Source: Saccharibacter sp. EH611 (lineage in GTDB: Bacteria > Pseudomonadota > Alphaproteobacteria > Acetobacterales > Acetobacteraceae). From it: a stretch of DNA of 64,000 nucleotides. The position numbers and the translations under genes were made by a program. Shown here one piece after another: positions 34,702-43,729 of the stretch (the stretch's first letter is position 1; each line of letters opens with the position of its first letter). A model generated the notes under the pieces. It searched no databases. It saw only the letters and a program-made list of their open reading frames with translations, and had not been told where the DNA came from. Location: NCBI RefSeq assembly GCF_009834765.1, contig NZ_WVHP01000023.1, forward strand, positions 62,001 to 126,000, given 5' to 3'.

Positions 34702-36648
34702 ATGCCTGCCATTACGTTGCCCGATGGAAGTATCCGAACCTTCGACGGGACAGTAACTGGCACGACGATTGCCAGCTCCATTGGTGCCGGCCTCGCCCGT
34801 GCAGCCCTTGCCATGGAGGTTGATGGGAAGCTCGTCGATATCGCAACACCCATCGAAAACGATGCACAGGTGCGTTTCATCACACGTAAAGATGATGAAG
34901 CCCTTGAGATGATTCGTCATGATGCGGCCCACGTTCTTGCAGAAGCTGTGCAAACCCTGTGGCCAGAAACACAAGTGACCATTGGGCCAAGCATCAAAGA
35001 CGGCTTTTATTACGATTTTGCGCGCGACAAGCCTTTCACACCCGATGATTTTGCCGCCATTGAAAAGAAAATGGCCGAGCTTATCGCTAAAAATACTGAC
35101 TTTACCCGCGAAGTCTGGGATCGCGATGAAGCCATCCGCTTTTTTGAAAAGAATGGAGAGCATTTTAAGGCAGAGTTGATCCGCGATCTCCCTGAAGATG
35201 AGGTCATCTCCATCTACCGTCAGGGAGAGTGGCTGGATCTCTGCCGTGGCCCGCATCTGCGCAGCACCGCTGATGTTGGTAACGCCTTTAAGCTGATGCG
35301 CGTGGCAGGCGCCTATTGGCGCGGTGACCATCGCAACCCCATGCTGACCCGTATTTACGGCACCGCATGGCGCGATAAGAAAGAGCTGAAAGCCTATTTA
35401 CAGCGCCTAGAAGAAGCGGAAAAGCGCGATCATCGCCGTATTGGCCGCGATATGGACCTTTTCCATATTCAAGAAGAAGCTGTAGGCCAAATTTTCTGGC
35501 ATCAAAAGGGCTGGCGCCTGTACTCAACCGTGCAGGATTATATGCGCCGCATTCAAGAGCGCTATGACTACCAAGAAGTGCGCACCCCACAGCTGGTTGA
35601 CCGCGCTCTTTGGGAAGCCTCAGGCCATTGGGATAAATACCGCGAGAATATGTTCATCGCCACTGTGGAAGATGAAGATAAAACCCTCGCCCTTAAACCC
35701 ATGAACTGCCCCTGCCATGTGCAGATTTTCCGCCACGGGCTACGCTCTTACCGTGAGCTTCCCTTGCGTATGGCAGAATTTGGCGCTTGCCATCGTTACG
35801 AACCCTCAGGCTCTTTGCACGGCATTATGCGTGTGCGCGGCTTTACCCAAGACGATGCCCATATTTTCTGCACAGATGATCAAATTGCCGAGGAAACCGC
35901 TCGCTTCGTGACGATGCTCGGTGAAGTGTATAAAGATTTCGGCTTTGAAAGCTTCCGCGTTAAATTCTCCGATCGTCCTGAAACACGCGCTGGGTCTGAC
36001 GAGGTATGGGATCGCGCTGAAGGCTCTCTCAAACGCGCGTGCGAAATGGTCGGCGTCGATTATGAGCTTAACCCCGGCGAAGGGGCATTCTACGGCCCTA
36101 AATTAGAGTTCGTCTTGACCGATGCGATTGGTCGTGACTGGCAGTGCGGCACCCTTCAAGTCGATTACGTCTTGCCGGAACGTCTGGATGCTTCTTACAT
36201 TGGCGAAGATAGCGCCCGCCACCGCCCCGTCATGCTTCACCGCGCTATTTTGGGAAGCTTCGAGCGCTTTTTAGGCATTCTTATTGAGCAATATGCTGGG
36301 AAATTCCCACTCTGGCTTGCTCCTACGCAAGTGGTTGTGGCCAGCATCGTGACCGATGCCGCTGATTACGCCCATGAAGCAGCCCAACAGCTCCGTCAGG
36401 CAGGCCTGCATGTTGAAACCGATACACGCAATGAGAAAATCAATGCGAAAGTACGTGAGCATAGCTTAGCGCGCGTGCCTGTGATTCTTGTCGTTGGTCG
36501 CCGTGAAGCAGAGGAGCAGACCGTGAGTATGCGCCGCCTTGGCGACCAAGCTCAAAAGGTTATGCCACTTGCAGAAGCCGTCACCACCTTAAGCTCTGAA
36601 GCATTAGCTCCAGATATTGCTCGCAAAAAGAATGCACTAAAGCCTTAA
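34702..36648 (+). CDS. thrS: Threonyl-tRNA synthetase
   Basis: 648 residues, standard length. TGS domain (1-60, [20 protein letters not shown]), editing domain with [11 protein letters not shown] and the zinc-type [10 protein letters not shown] motif, class II catalytic core with [10 protein letters not shown] (zinc Cys), FRYE-like [25 protein letters not shown] and motif 3 [13 protein letters not shown], and the anticodon-binding domain (VRDHSLA-like [16 protein letters not shown]). A ribosome site AAGGAGC precedes ATG. infC follows at 117 bp as in many bacteria. Confidence 0.97.
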   Translation: MPAITLPDGSIRTFDGTVTGTTIASSIGAGLARAALAMEVDGKLVDIATPIENDAQVRFITRKDDEALEMIRHDAAHVLAEAVQTLWPETQVTIGPSIKDGFYYDFARDKPFTPDDFAAIEKKMAELIAKNTDFTREVWDRDEAIRFFEKNGEHFKAELIRDLPEDEVISIYRQGEWLDLCRGPHLRSTADVGNAFKLMRVAGAYWRGDHRNPMLTRIYGTAWRDKKELKAYLQRLEEAEKRDHRRIGRDMDLFHIQEEAVGQIFWHQKGWRLYSTVQDYMRRIQERYDYQEVRTPQLVDRALWEASGHWDKYRENMFIATVEDEDKTLALKPMNCPCHVQIFRHGLRSYRELPLRMAEFGACHRYEPSGSLHGIMRVRGFTQDDAHIFCTDDQIAEETARFVTMLGEVYKDFGFESFRVKFSDRPETRAGSDEVWDRAEGSLKRACEMVGVDYELNPGEGAFYGPKLEFVLTDAIGRDWQCGTLQVDYVLPERLDASYIGEDSARHRPVMLHRAILGSFERFLGILIEQYAGKFPLWLAPTQVVVASIVTDAADYAHEAAQQLRQAGLHVETDTRNEKINAKVREHSLARVPVILVVGRREAEEQTVSMRRLGDQAQKVMPLAEAVTTLSSEALAPDIARKKNALKP

Positions 36649-36659
36649 TCAGTCTCCTT

Positions 36660-36694
36660 CATAGCCCTTGCACCACTGCCGTAGCAGGGCTATG
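36660..36694 (+). repeat. Hairpin in the thrS-infC intergenic region
   Basis: CATAGCCCT (36660-36668) pairs exactly with AGGGCTATG (36686-36694), with a 17-nt loop. It follows the thrS stop by 11 bp. No T run is present, so it is more likely a processing or leader structure than a terminator. Confidence 0.4.
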
Positions 36695-36754
36695 AATCGT
36701 AGAGAATTGTAATACCTTGCTTGGAGTCTTTCCGATCAAGGACGACATAGTGAC

Positions 36755-36768
36755 AGGAGTTGACCATA
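36755..36768 (+). promoter_or_regulatory. infC ribosome site and ATA initiation codon
   Basis: AGGAG at 36755-36759 is six bases ahead of ATA at 36766-36768, the optimal gap. The only other in-frame start, TTG 36760, touches AGGAG directly and cannot be used efficiently with it. Starting at ATA gives [10 protein letters not shown], which looks like an IF-3 N-terminus. Confidence 0.7.
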
Positions 36769-37320
36769 GCTAGACCGCCGTTTAACGCCGCCCCTCAACG
36801 TGATGGGCCGCGCGTCAATGAAGAGATCCGAGTGCCGCAGGTTCGTGTCATCGACGCTGATGGCGAAATGATTGGTATCATGCCGACCCGTGACGCCCTG
36901 TCGCGTGCTTTCTCTGCCGGACTCGATCTTCTAGAAATCAGCCCGACGGCTGAACCTCCCGTAGCTAAAATTCTCGACTACGGTAAGTTTAAGTACGAAC
37001 AGCAGAAAAAGCGCAACGAAGCTCGTAAAAAGCAAAAGGTCATTGAGATCAAAGAAGTGAAGGTGCGCCCAGGCACGGGTGAACATGACTTCATGACCAA
37101 GGCCAAAGCTGTGCAGTCGTTTCTTGAAGAAGGCGACAAAGTGAAGGTTTCTCTTCGCTTTAAGGGCCGCGAAGTCGCCCATCAGGATCTTGGCTACAAG
37201 ATGATGGAGCGTATCCGTGAAGCTACCGCGGATATTGCTAAGGCTGAGCAGCGCCCTCGTCTTGAGAACCGCCAAATGATTATGATCTTGGCTCCGACAA
37301 AGACGCGGGAAACAAAGTAA
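36766..37320 (+). CDS. infC: Translation initiation factor IF-3
   Basis: 184 residues if it starts at ATA 36766; 186 from TTG 36760. N domain [20 protein letters not shown] with [16 protein letters not shown], a Lys-rich linker and the C domain ([35 protein letters not shown]). IF-3 checks start codons and rejects non-AUG ones. In enterobacteria infC itself starts with a non-AUG codon so that IF-3 represses its own translation, and the ATA here fits that logic. It lies after thrS and is followed by a strong terminator. Confidence 0.95.
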   Translation: MARPPFNAAPQRDGPRVNEEIRVPQVRVIDADGEMIGIMPTRDALSRAFSAGLDLLEISPTAEPPVAKILDYGKFKYEQQKKRNEARKKQKVIEIKEVKVRPGTGEHDFMTKAKAVQSFLEEGDKVKVSLRFKGREVAHQDLGYKMMERIREATADIAKAEQRPRLENRQMIMILAPTKTRETK

Positions 37321-37370
37321 CCCCCATTTCGCGCCCCCTCCCTGAGTGAGGCGCTCTATCGCGGGTATTT

Positions 37371-37406
37371 AAAACCCCTGCCCCATCAGACTGGCAGGGG
37401 TTTTTT
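37371..37406. terminator. Terminator between convergent infC and metF
   Basis: ACCCCTGCC (37374-37382) pairs with GGCAGGGGT (37393-37401) over a 10-nt loop, followed by T6 on the right and preceded by A4 on the left, so it works on both strands. Confidence 0.9.
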
Positions 37407-37407
37407 C

Positions 37408-38259
37408 TTATTCGGGGAAATGCCCTAAAAGCCGGCTTACAGCCGCACAAGTGGCACTTTGGTTGAGCGTATAGAAATGAAAATGATCTACTCCCTCATC
37501 CAACAATTTTTGACACATACGGTCAGTCATCACCGCAGCAAGATGCGTGCGTACCGCCACATCATCTTCTAACCCAGCAAAAAGATGACGTAAGTCTTGG
37601 GGAACCGACGCTCCGCACATTTCAGCAAAACCCCACGCCTGTGCGGGATTGCTCAGTGGCAAAATACCCGGCACGACAGGTTTGGTCATGTTATGAGCGG
37701 CCAAACGATCACGAAAATGCAAGAAACGATCGGCTTGGAAAAAGAACTGCGTAATAGCCCGATCTGCTCCCGCATCAAATTTACGCTTCAAATTATCAAG
37801 ATCAGATTCTGGACTTTGAGCTTCTGGGTGCGTTTCCGGATAGGCAGCAACGGAAATCTCAAACGGAGCAATTTTCTTCAGCCCGGCAACAAGCTCCGCC
37901 GCATTCCGGTAGCCTTGTGGATGCGGCTCAAACGACCGTGCTTTGCCATCAACTGGACGTGGATCACCACGCAACGCCACAATATGACGCACGCCACTGT
38001 CCCAATAAGCCCGCGCTACGTCATCCACCTCACCCTTGGACGCATCAACACAAGTCAAATGACCGGCCATTGGTACAGAAACAAGCCCGACCATATCACG
38101 CAGCGTTTTCAATGTACGCTCCTGCGTGCTGCCCCCCGCGCCATAGGTCACGGACATAAATTCAGGGTTGAGCCCTGCAAGAGTTTGCGCTGTTTGCAGC
38201 AGCTTCGCGGCGCCCTTTTCCGTTTTAGCGGGAAAGAACTCGAATGAAATCTTAGGCAT
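37408..38259 (-). CDS. metF: 5,10-methylenetetrahydrofolate reductase
   Basis: 283 residues. FAD-dependent TIM barrel reducing methylene-THF to methyl-THF for homocysteine methylation. Features: KISFEFFPAKTEKGAAKL, the catalytic-Glu region SFEFFPAKT, MSVTYGAGGSTQERT, HLTCVDASKGEV, VALRGDPR and ITQFFFQADRFL. The ArsR-methyltransferase regulator ends 135 bp upstream on the same strand, and metE lies beyond it, giving a methionine-cycle block. Confidence 0.95.
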   Translation of the reverse strand: MPKISFEFFPAKTEKGAAKLLQTAQTLAGLNPEFMSVTYGAGGSTQERTLKTLRDMVGLVSVPMAGHLTCVDASKGEVDDVARAYWDSGVRHIVALRGDPRPVDGKARSFEPHPQGYRNAAELVAGLKKIAPFEISVAAYPETHPEAQSPESDLDNLKRKFDAGADRAITQFFFQADRFLHFRDRLAAHNMTKPVVPGILPLSNPAQAWGFAEMCGASVPQDLRHLFAGLEDDVAVRTHLAAVMTDRMCQKLLDEGVDHFHFYTLNQSATCAAVSRLLGHFPE

Positions 38260-38394
38260 GCTACCGGTCTTCCTTTACATAAGCGCTCGTTGCGTCTCCT
38301 GAAAATTAGTTCAATCATGATCGGAAAAGAGAACCCTCAAAGCAGTAGCGCTGCCACCCCCTTCAGGGCTCTCACTCAGGTTATATGTCCGCCT

Positions 38395-39351
38395 TTACGA
38401 CGCCGTTGAACGAAGCTGACCAAGCCATAATTTGACCGTCAGCTCTCCTTCCAACGCCTCGGTTAAGACAAGGTCAAAGCCCGCTGCTTTAAACCACTCG
38501 GCCATCTGCTCGTCACGAAACCCCAAATAGACGTGTGCATCACGCATCCGGAGTTCTTCACGTTGGTGAGCAGCAAAATCAACCAGCAAGAACTGTCCAC
38601 CCGGCGCTAAAATACGCGCAGCTTCCGCAACCACCGCCGCAGGGTGCTGCGCATACCGCAAAGCTTGATGCATAATGGCCAAATCAGCAGCATTTTCAGC
38701 CATTGGCAGGGCATAAAAATTCCCCTGACGGAGCTTAATCCCCTCACCAGAAGCCGTTTGTATATGCTCTAACTTCGCCCGGGCTAAGCGCAACATAGAA
38801 GGACTACGGTCAAAACCCACCGCACTACGGGCAGTCCCTGCCAGTAGCTCCAACATCCGTCCCGTTCCTGTGCCAATATCCACAAGGCAATTCTTAAGCG
38901 AATCGCCCAGTACCCGGCCAATAGCAGCTTCGACCTCCTTTTCCGACACATGCAAGGAGCGAATCGCATCCCACTCCGCTGCATGAACTTCAAACCAATC
39001 CTCTGCGGCCCCCATGCGCACATTACGCACGGCCTGAAGACGCTGCCGATCCGCTCGTACTAAGTCATCTTCCGCTTCCGATTCGGCTGGATGCCACTGA
39101 TCCAGCGCAGCAAAGACCGGGTCGAGGTCTTTTTTCGCCCCTAAGGCCAAAAAAACCCAGCTCCCTTCTTTGCGACGCACCACGAGTTCTGCCTCAGCCA
39201 AGACTTTAACATGGCGAGACACACGCGGCTGGCTTTGGCCCAGAACCTGGGCCAATTCCCCTACAGAAAGCTCCATCTCACGCAGAAGACGTAAGATTCT
39301 TAAACGAGTCGGCTCAGCAAGAGCCTGAAAAATGATAAGCGCACGATCCAT
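38395..39351 (-). CDS. ArsR-family regulator fused to SAM-dependent methyltransferase
   Basis: 318 residues. N-terminal winged helix (1-95: LAEPTRLRILRLLREMELSV, LGQSQPRVSRHVKVLAEAEL, KEGSWVFLAL) has no obvious metal-binding cysteines. C-terminal class I methyltransferase (about 140-318) has the SAM motif LVDIGTGTGRMLELLAG and MAENAADLAIMHQALRYAQHP. It lies between metF and metE. ArsR proteins controlling the methyl cycle and sensing S-adenosylhomocysteine (SahR) are known in proteobacteria; here the methyltransferase-like half would be a natural sensor of SAM or SAH. That role is inference. An inverted repeat overlaps its own -10 region. Confidence 0.85.
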   Translation of the reverse strand: MDRALIIFQALAEPTRLRILRLLREMELSVGELAQVLGQSQPRVSRHVKVLAEAELVVRRKEGSWVFLALGAKKDLDPVFAALDQWHPAESEAEDDLVRADRQRLQAVRNVRMGAAEDWFEVHAAEWDAIRSLHVSEKEVEAAIGRVLGDSLKNCLVDIGTGTGRMLELLAGTARSAVGFDRSPSMLRLARAKLEHIQTASGEGIKLRQGNFYALPMAENAADLAIMHQALRYAQHPAAVVAEAARILAPGGQFLLVDFAAHQREELRMRDAHVYLGFRDEQMAEWFKAAGFDLVLTEALEGELTVKLWLGQLRSTAS

Positions 39352-39361
39352 AAGAGAGTGT

Positions 39362-39381
39362 ATATAACGACTTCATTATAT
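39362..39381. promoter_or_regulatory. Inverted-repeat operator candidate between arsR fusion and metE
   Basis: Half sites ATATAACGA (39362-39370) and, on the other strand, ATATAATGA (39381-39373) match at 8 of 9 positions with a 2-bp gap. On the leftward strand the site contains TATAAT (39381-39376), a perfect -10, ten bases from the regulator's start region. A dimeric winged-helix repressor bound here would block its own promoter and could also affect metE, whose TTGACA at 39395-39400 is 14 bp away. Confidence 0.55.
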
Positions 39382-39400
39382 GCGCAATAGGCTATTGACA

Positions 39401-39612
39401 GTTTTTAGGGAGCCTGTCAGTGCTTAATGCAGTCACGGTCGTGAAACGATTTTTTTTGGGAGTCACGTCACCGACCGAGACCCGACACACCCCTGTCGGT
39501 TCAGTATGGTTTTACAGGGCAAACGCCCTCCCTCTCTGTTCCGTTTCTCCCTACGGAGCGGAGCGGGAGGTGCCCTTTTCCTGCTGGCCGCTACGCCATG
39601 AGGCACACATAA
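39401..39612 (+). promoter_or_regulatory. Structured leader region of metE
   Basis: About 210 nt without an ORF of note. Visible pairings: TCACGGTCGTGA palindrome (39433-39444), a 6-bp ACCGAC/GTCGGT stem, AGGGC AAAC GCCCT, and CCTCCC with GGGAGG enclosing CCGT/ACGG. TTGACA at 39395-39400 is a good -35 but no well-spaced -10 is seen. I do not recognise the cobalamin, SAM-II or SAH riboswitch cores. It could be an unrecognised cis-regulatory RNA or simply a GC-rich leader. Confidence 0.4.
39439..39457 (+). terminator. Weak attenuator-like hairpin with T8 in the metE leader
   Basis: TCGT-GAA-ACGA (39439-39449) is followed at once by eight T residues (39450-39457), 156 bp before metE. The stem is only 4-5 bp, so as a terminator it would be weak unless stabilised; the T8 tract inside a leader is nevertheless unusual. 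Confidence 0.3.
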
Positions 39613-41931
39613 ATGACTGTACAGGTTGCTACACTGGGCTTCCCTCGCATTGGGGCCCGCCGTGAACTTAAAAAAGCTCTTGAAAGTTTCTGGGCTGGAA
39701 CCAGCACAAAAGCTGATCTTCACCAAACGGCAGAACATCTCCGCGCTGAAGCATGGTCTCGCCAGAAAGCCCAAGGTGCGGACATCATTCCGTCAAACGA
39801 CTTTTCTTTTTACGATCATGTGCTGGATACCAGCGCGATGGTTGGTGCCGTTCCTGAAATTTACGGGAAGGTTGAGGGCAATGTTGACCTCACCACCTAT
39901 TTCGCCATGGCACGCGGTCGTCAGGTCAAAGGTGAGTCGCATGAGGATTGCGGTTGTGGCAAACACAGCCATGGTAGCGACGTTCCTGCTGCTGAGATGA
40001 CAAAATGGTTCGACACGAACTATCATTATCTCGTGCCGGAATTCAGCGCTGATCAGACATTCCGCCTCTCCTCAACTAAAATCGTTGATGAATATCGCGA
40101 AGCGAAAGAACAAGGCCATGAAACGCGCCCCGTTCTCCTTGGCCCGGTTAGCTTCCTCCTTTTGGGGAAAGGACGTGATGCCTCCCTTAACCGGCTCGAC
40201 CTTCTGGGCTCTTTGCTGCCTGTTTACGCGGACGTGCTCACTAAGCTTCATGAAGCCGGTGCGCAATGGGTTCAAATTGACGAACCTGCACTCGTTCTAG
40301 ACCTTGAAGACGCCACACAAGCCGCTTTCAAGCAAGCTTACCAGAGCCTAACGCAAGCTGTTCCCGCTATTAAGCTTCTGCTGACCACCTATTTCGGTGG
40401 ACTAGGCCATAATCTGGACACCGCTCTGAGCCTGCCTGTGCACGGCCTGCATCTGGATCTCGTCCGTGCTCCTGAGCAATTGGACACCGTTTTGAGCAAA
40501 GCGCGTCCAGACCTGCTTCTGTCGCTCGGTGTAATTGACGGTCGTAATATTTGGCGTGCTGACCTCAACGCGATTTTAGAGCGCCTTGAACCTATTGCCG
40601 CTAAACGTGATCTCATTATCGCTCCATCATGCTCGCTTCTGCACACCCCGATTGATCTAGAACGCGAAACCGCGCTTGATCCAGAGGTAAAGTCTTGGCT
40701 GGCCTTTGCTGTCCAAAAGATTGGCGAACTATCCACCCTCGCAAAAGCCCTCAACCAGGGACGCGATGCTGTGCGTGCAGCCCTTGATGAATCAGCAGCT
40801 GCTGTGAAAAGCCGCAAGAGCTCTGTTCGTATTCACAATACGGCTGTTAAAGAGCGCTCTGCTCAGAAAGATGCATCTTTAGCAAAACGCCTCTCTCCCT
40901 TCCCTGTGCGTCAAAAGGCCCAAGAAGAAGCGCTTCACCTACCGCTCTTCCCAACCACAACGATTGGCTCCTTCCCACAAACGAAGGAAGTCCGTCAGGC
41001 ACGCGCCAAGCACGCTAAGAAAGAAATCAGCACCGCTGAATACGAAGCGTTTTTGAAAGAACAAACCGCTTCTGCGATCAAATGGCAGGAAGAAACCGGC
41101 CTTGATGTGCTGGTTCATGGTGAGTTCGAACGTAACGACATGGTGCAGTATTTTGGTGAGCAGCTCTCCGGCTTTGTCTTCACCAAACATGCATGGGTGC
41201 AGTCTTATGGTTCTCGCTATGTGCGCCCACCCATCATTTATGGCGATGTCACACGCCCAGCACCCATGACGCTGGATTGGTGGAAATATGCACAATCCTG
41301 CACGCAGAAGCCTCTAAAAGGCATGCTGACCGGCCCAGTCACCATCTTGAACTGGTCTTTTGTGCGGGACGATCAGCCTCGTTCTGAAACATGCCGCCAA
41401 ATTGCTTTTGCCATCCGTGATGAAGTGCAAGACCTCGAAAAAGCAGGCTGCCCTATCATTCAGATTGACGAAGCCGCTCTGCGTGAAGGCTTGCCACTAC
41501 GCCGCCAAGACTGGAAAACCTACCTGGATTGGGCTGTCGAGAGCTTCCGCATTGCCTCAAGCGGTGTGCAGGATAAAACCCAGATTCACACCCATATGTG
41601 CTATTCGGAGTTCAATGACATCATTGAATCCATCGCTGCAATGGATGCTGATGTGATCTCCATTGAGACAGCACGCTCTAAGATGGAGCTTCTGGAAGCC
41701 TTTACCGACCATCACTACCCAGCCGAAATTGGCCCTGGCGTGTATGACATTCACTCACCGCGTATTCCAACCGTAAGCGAAATGGCGGATCTGTTAGTCG
41801 CAGCAGAAAAGAAAGTCAGCCGTCGCCAACTTTGGGTCAACCCAGATTGCGGCCTGAAAACCCGCCGTTGGGAAGAAGTTCGCCCAGCGATTGCCAACCT
41901 TGTTGCAGCCGCACGCGAACTCCGCGGCTAA
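39613..41931 (+). CDS. metE: Cobalamin-independent methionine synthase
   Basis: 772 residues, a two-barrel enzyme that transfers methyl from methyl-THF-polyglutamate to homocysteine without B12. N-terminal VATLGFPRIGARRELKKALE, EMTKWFDTNYHYLVPEF, and C-terminal catalytic zinc site in IHTHMCYSEFNDII, with VNPDCGLKTRRWEE (second Cys), are all present. Odd: residues about 110-123 hold a Cys/His-rich insertion (HEDCGCGKHSHGSD) not present in E. coli MetE. Starts after a structured leader divergent from the ArsR fusion. Confidence 0.96.
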   Translation: MTVQVATLGFPRIGARRELKKALESFWAGTSTKADLHQTAEHLRAEAWSRQKAQGADIIPSNDFSFYDHVLDTSAMVGAVPEIYGKVEGNVDLTTYFAMARGRQVKGESHEDCGCGKHSHGSDVPAAEMTKWFDTNYHYLVPEFSADQTFRLSSTKIVDEYREAKEQGHETRPVLLGPVSFLLLGKGRDASLNRLDLLGSLLPVYADVLTKLHEAGAQWVQIDEPALVLDLEDATQAAFKQAYQSLTQAVPAIKLLLTTYFGGLGHNLDTALSLPVHGLHLDLVRAPEQLDTVLSKARPDLLLSLGVIDGRNIWRADLNAILERLEPIAAKRDLIIAPSCSLLHTPIDLERETALDPEVKSWLAFAVQKIGELSTLAKALNQGRDAVRAALDESAAAVKSRKSSVRIHNTAVKERSAQKDASLAKRLSPFPVRQKAQEEALHLPLFPTTTIGSFPQTKEVRQARAKHAKKEISTAEYEAFLKEQTASAIKWQEETGLDVLVHGEFERNDMVQYFGEQLSGFVFTKHAWVQSYGSRYVRPPIIYGDVTRPAPMTLDWWKYAQSCTQKPLKGMLTGPVTILNWSFVRDDQPRSETCRQIAFAIRDEVQDLEKAGCPIIQIDEAALREGLPLRRQDWKTYLDWAVESFRIASSGVQDKTQIHTHMCYSEFNDIIESIAAMDADVISIETARSKMELLEAFTDHHYPAEIGPGVYDIHSPRIPTVSEMADLLVAAEKKVSRRQLWVNPDCGLKTRRWEEVRPAIANLVAAARELRG

Positions 41932-41946
41932 CGAAGATTCTCCTCT

Positions 41947-42966
41947 TTAAGAAGGAGAAGGAGGCAGGGCGGCCAACATCCGCCCTGCCTCCCAGTTGCT
42001 CACGTGCAGACCATAGAAGTCGCGATAAAAAGCCACGATCCGATCCATCATCGCGCCTTCATCACTATGGCCTGCCGTGACAATCTGCTTAGCCCAGTCT
42101 AGCTGGAGCAACAATTCCGGGCCGTAACGATCCCACAGAAACAACCCAGCGGGGTTACGATAAACACGTTGTGTCTGCACCGCGCGTAAACGCGATAAAA
42201 TAGGGTGAGATTGGAAAAAATCACGCTCTGGAGCCGACGCTGGGATAATAATCACGTCAGGGTTCCACATCACAATCTGCTCCGCTGTGACCTCACGATG
42301 ATTTCCCGAAAGAGAAGCTGCATTTTGCCCTCCAGCGGCTTCTATCCATTGGTCAATAATCGTTTGTCGTCCGTCAACTTTAAGCGGCTTTAACGATGCC
42401 ATATGTAAAAGACGTGGCCCATGCGGTGATGGAACACACTGCGTTAACGCATGACGTAACGCCCGCTCATATGCACGCGCACGCCGGAAAGCGAGCGGTG
42501 TATTGATCAGAGATGCCGTTTCTCTCACGCAATGCAGCAACCCTTCCATATCTGAAAATCCGAGCGCTACAGCACGTAAGCCTTGCTGACGGAAAACGGT
42601 ACTCTGCCCCATCTCTGTTTCAGGAAGAAATAAAAGATCCGTCTTGAGCGACAACAACGCTTCAGCATTAAGTGCAGGCGGTTGCAGACGTGCGATCTTG
42701 CGAAATTGAGGGAAAAAATGAAACATCCACGGTGTTATTTCCGGCCGCGCCGCCGTGGCTACAAGGCGATCTTGCGCTCCAAGCAACACAAGAAAAGCCG
42801 TGTGCGCATACCATGCCTCTGCAATAAAATGCGGTGACAGTTGCCGTTCCTTCTCCGCAGGGAAAGCAGAATCTATACTCTGAAATACAGCACCGAAAGC
42901 CGCGCTCTTATAAAGTATGGCACGCCGCGTAAGCATTCCCCTACCCACACACGACTTCCTGTGCAT
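41947..42966 (-). CDS. TroA-like periplasmic substrate-binding protein (ABC uptake)
   Basis: About 339 residues. N-terminus has TRRAILYKSAAFGAVF, a twin-arginine-like or Sec signal, if it begins at 42936 (MLTRR) the signal is canonical; ATG 42966 gives 10 extra residues. Class III (helical backbone) features include LLGAQDRLVATAA, LLSLKTDLLFLP, VTAEQIVMWNPDVIIIP and RVYRNPAGLFLWDRYGPELLLQLDW. Relatives bind iron chelates, heme or cobalamin. No permease or ATPase is adjacent, so the substrate is open; the family hosts FhuD/BtuF-like proteins. Confidence 0.8.
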   Translation of the reverse strand: MHRKSCVGRGMLTRRAILYKSAAFGAVFQSIDSAFPAEKERQLSPHFIAEAWYAHTAFLVLLGAQDRLVATAARPEITPWMFHFFPQFRKIARLQPPALNAEALLSLKTDLLFLPETEMGQSTVFRQQGLRAVALGFSDMEGLLHCVRETASLINTPLAFRRARAYERALRHALTQCVPSPHGPRLLHMASLKPLKVDGRQTIIDQWIEAAGGQNAASLSGNHREVTAEQIVMWNPDVIIIPASAPERDFFQSHPILSRLRAVQTQRVYRNPAGLFLWDRYGPELLLQLDWAKQIVTAGHSDEGAMMDRIVAFYRDFYGLHVSNWEAGRMLAALPPSPS

Positions 42967-42986
42967 CAACGCCTAACCACCCACCC

Positions 42987-43718
42987 CTAATGCTGGGATT
43001 GTTGAGTGTTTTTCGAAGTGTCCTGCGAAGAAGAAGGCTGTGTAGGCAACGCTCCACCATCGTGAGAAGATGACGAGGACGGCACAACGGACGCCCGTGA
43101 CGTCGATACCCCATTATCTTGATGAGACGAGGCAGAGGTCTTCGCTGGTGAGGATGAAGACGTTCCTCCAGCACGCTGTTGAACGGGAGTAGCAGCTTTA
43201 GGCTGCGCGTCACGCGATGGGGGCCCTTCTGCCTCCGCCTTGGAATGGTCTACAGCCTCACTCACAACACGGCACGAAACCGACATATCATCACGATCGA
43301 CCCGAGAGAATGTCGCTTCATCCCCTTGTGTCGCCCATGAATAACGATCGGCCACATATTTCGCTCCAGACCCCGATATGACATTCGCCATGGCCAACAT
43401 ATTTCCATCCACGGGAAGAACAGCCAGCGCTGTCATATCGGCATTTAGATACGACGCAGTAAAACGTCCACCGTCAGGGAGAGATTTGAGCAAATCCTTC
43501 CCTCCATGCTCATCTTTCTTGTCGTTATCTGTGCAATGATAGATCACATCCTGCCGGTTCGAAGCTTCACCATGATGGAGCGGCACCATCATCACCCCAT
43601 TAGGCGGGCTCTTCTCATGATGGGCAGAGGATTGTTGGGCAGCATAAGCGCATCCAGCACTTCCCACCAGAAGAGCAAGCCCCATAGGTGCACAACCCAT
43701 CAAAAATGGTGATTTCAT
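42987..43718 (-). CDS. Exported MliC/PliC-like protein with Ser-rich tail
   Basis: 243 residues from ATG 43718 (AAAGGAG upstream). Signal peptide MKSPFLMGCAPMGLALLVGS ends near AGCAYAAQ, so it may be lipidated at Cys or cleaved after AYA. The core (about 58-155) contains YHCTDN, LPDGGRFTASYL, GSGAKYVADRYSWATQGDEATF and CRV, the pattern of lysozyme inhibitor MliC: an early Cys, a Tyr-rich strand, then W..KG/QGDEA and a late Cys. The last about 80 residues are low-complexity Ser/Gln/Thr. Upstream GT2 gene ends 11 bp before it. Confidence 0.7.
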   Translation of the reverse strand: MKSPFLMGCAPMGLALLVGSAGCAYAAQQSSAHHEKSPPNGVMMVPLHHGEASNRQDVIYHCTDNDKKDEHGGKDLLKSLPDGGRFTASYLNADMTALAVLPVDGNMLAMANVISGSGAKYVADRYSWATQGDEATFSRVDRDDMSVSCRVVSEAVDHSKAEAEGPPSRDAQPKAATPVQQRAGGTSSSSPAKTSASSHQDNGVSTSRASVVPSSSSSHDGGALPTQPSSSQDTSKNTQQSQH

Positions 43719-43729
43719 ACGTCTCCTTT

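Noticed and set aside
39382-39612. A cobalamin or SAM riboswitch upstream of metE
   Set aside because: No B12 box (GCCACTG-like) or SAM-II/SAH core could be found on either strand. The region is described as a structured leader without a named class.
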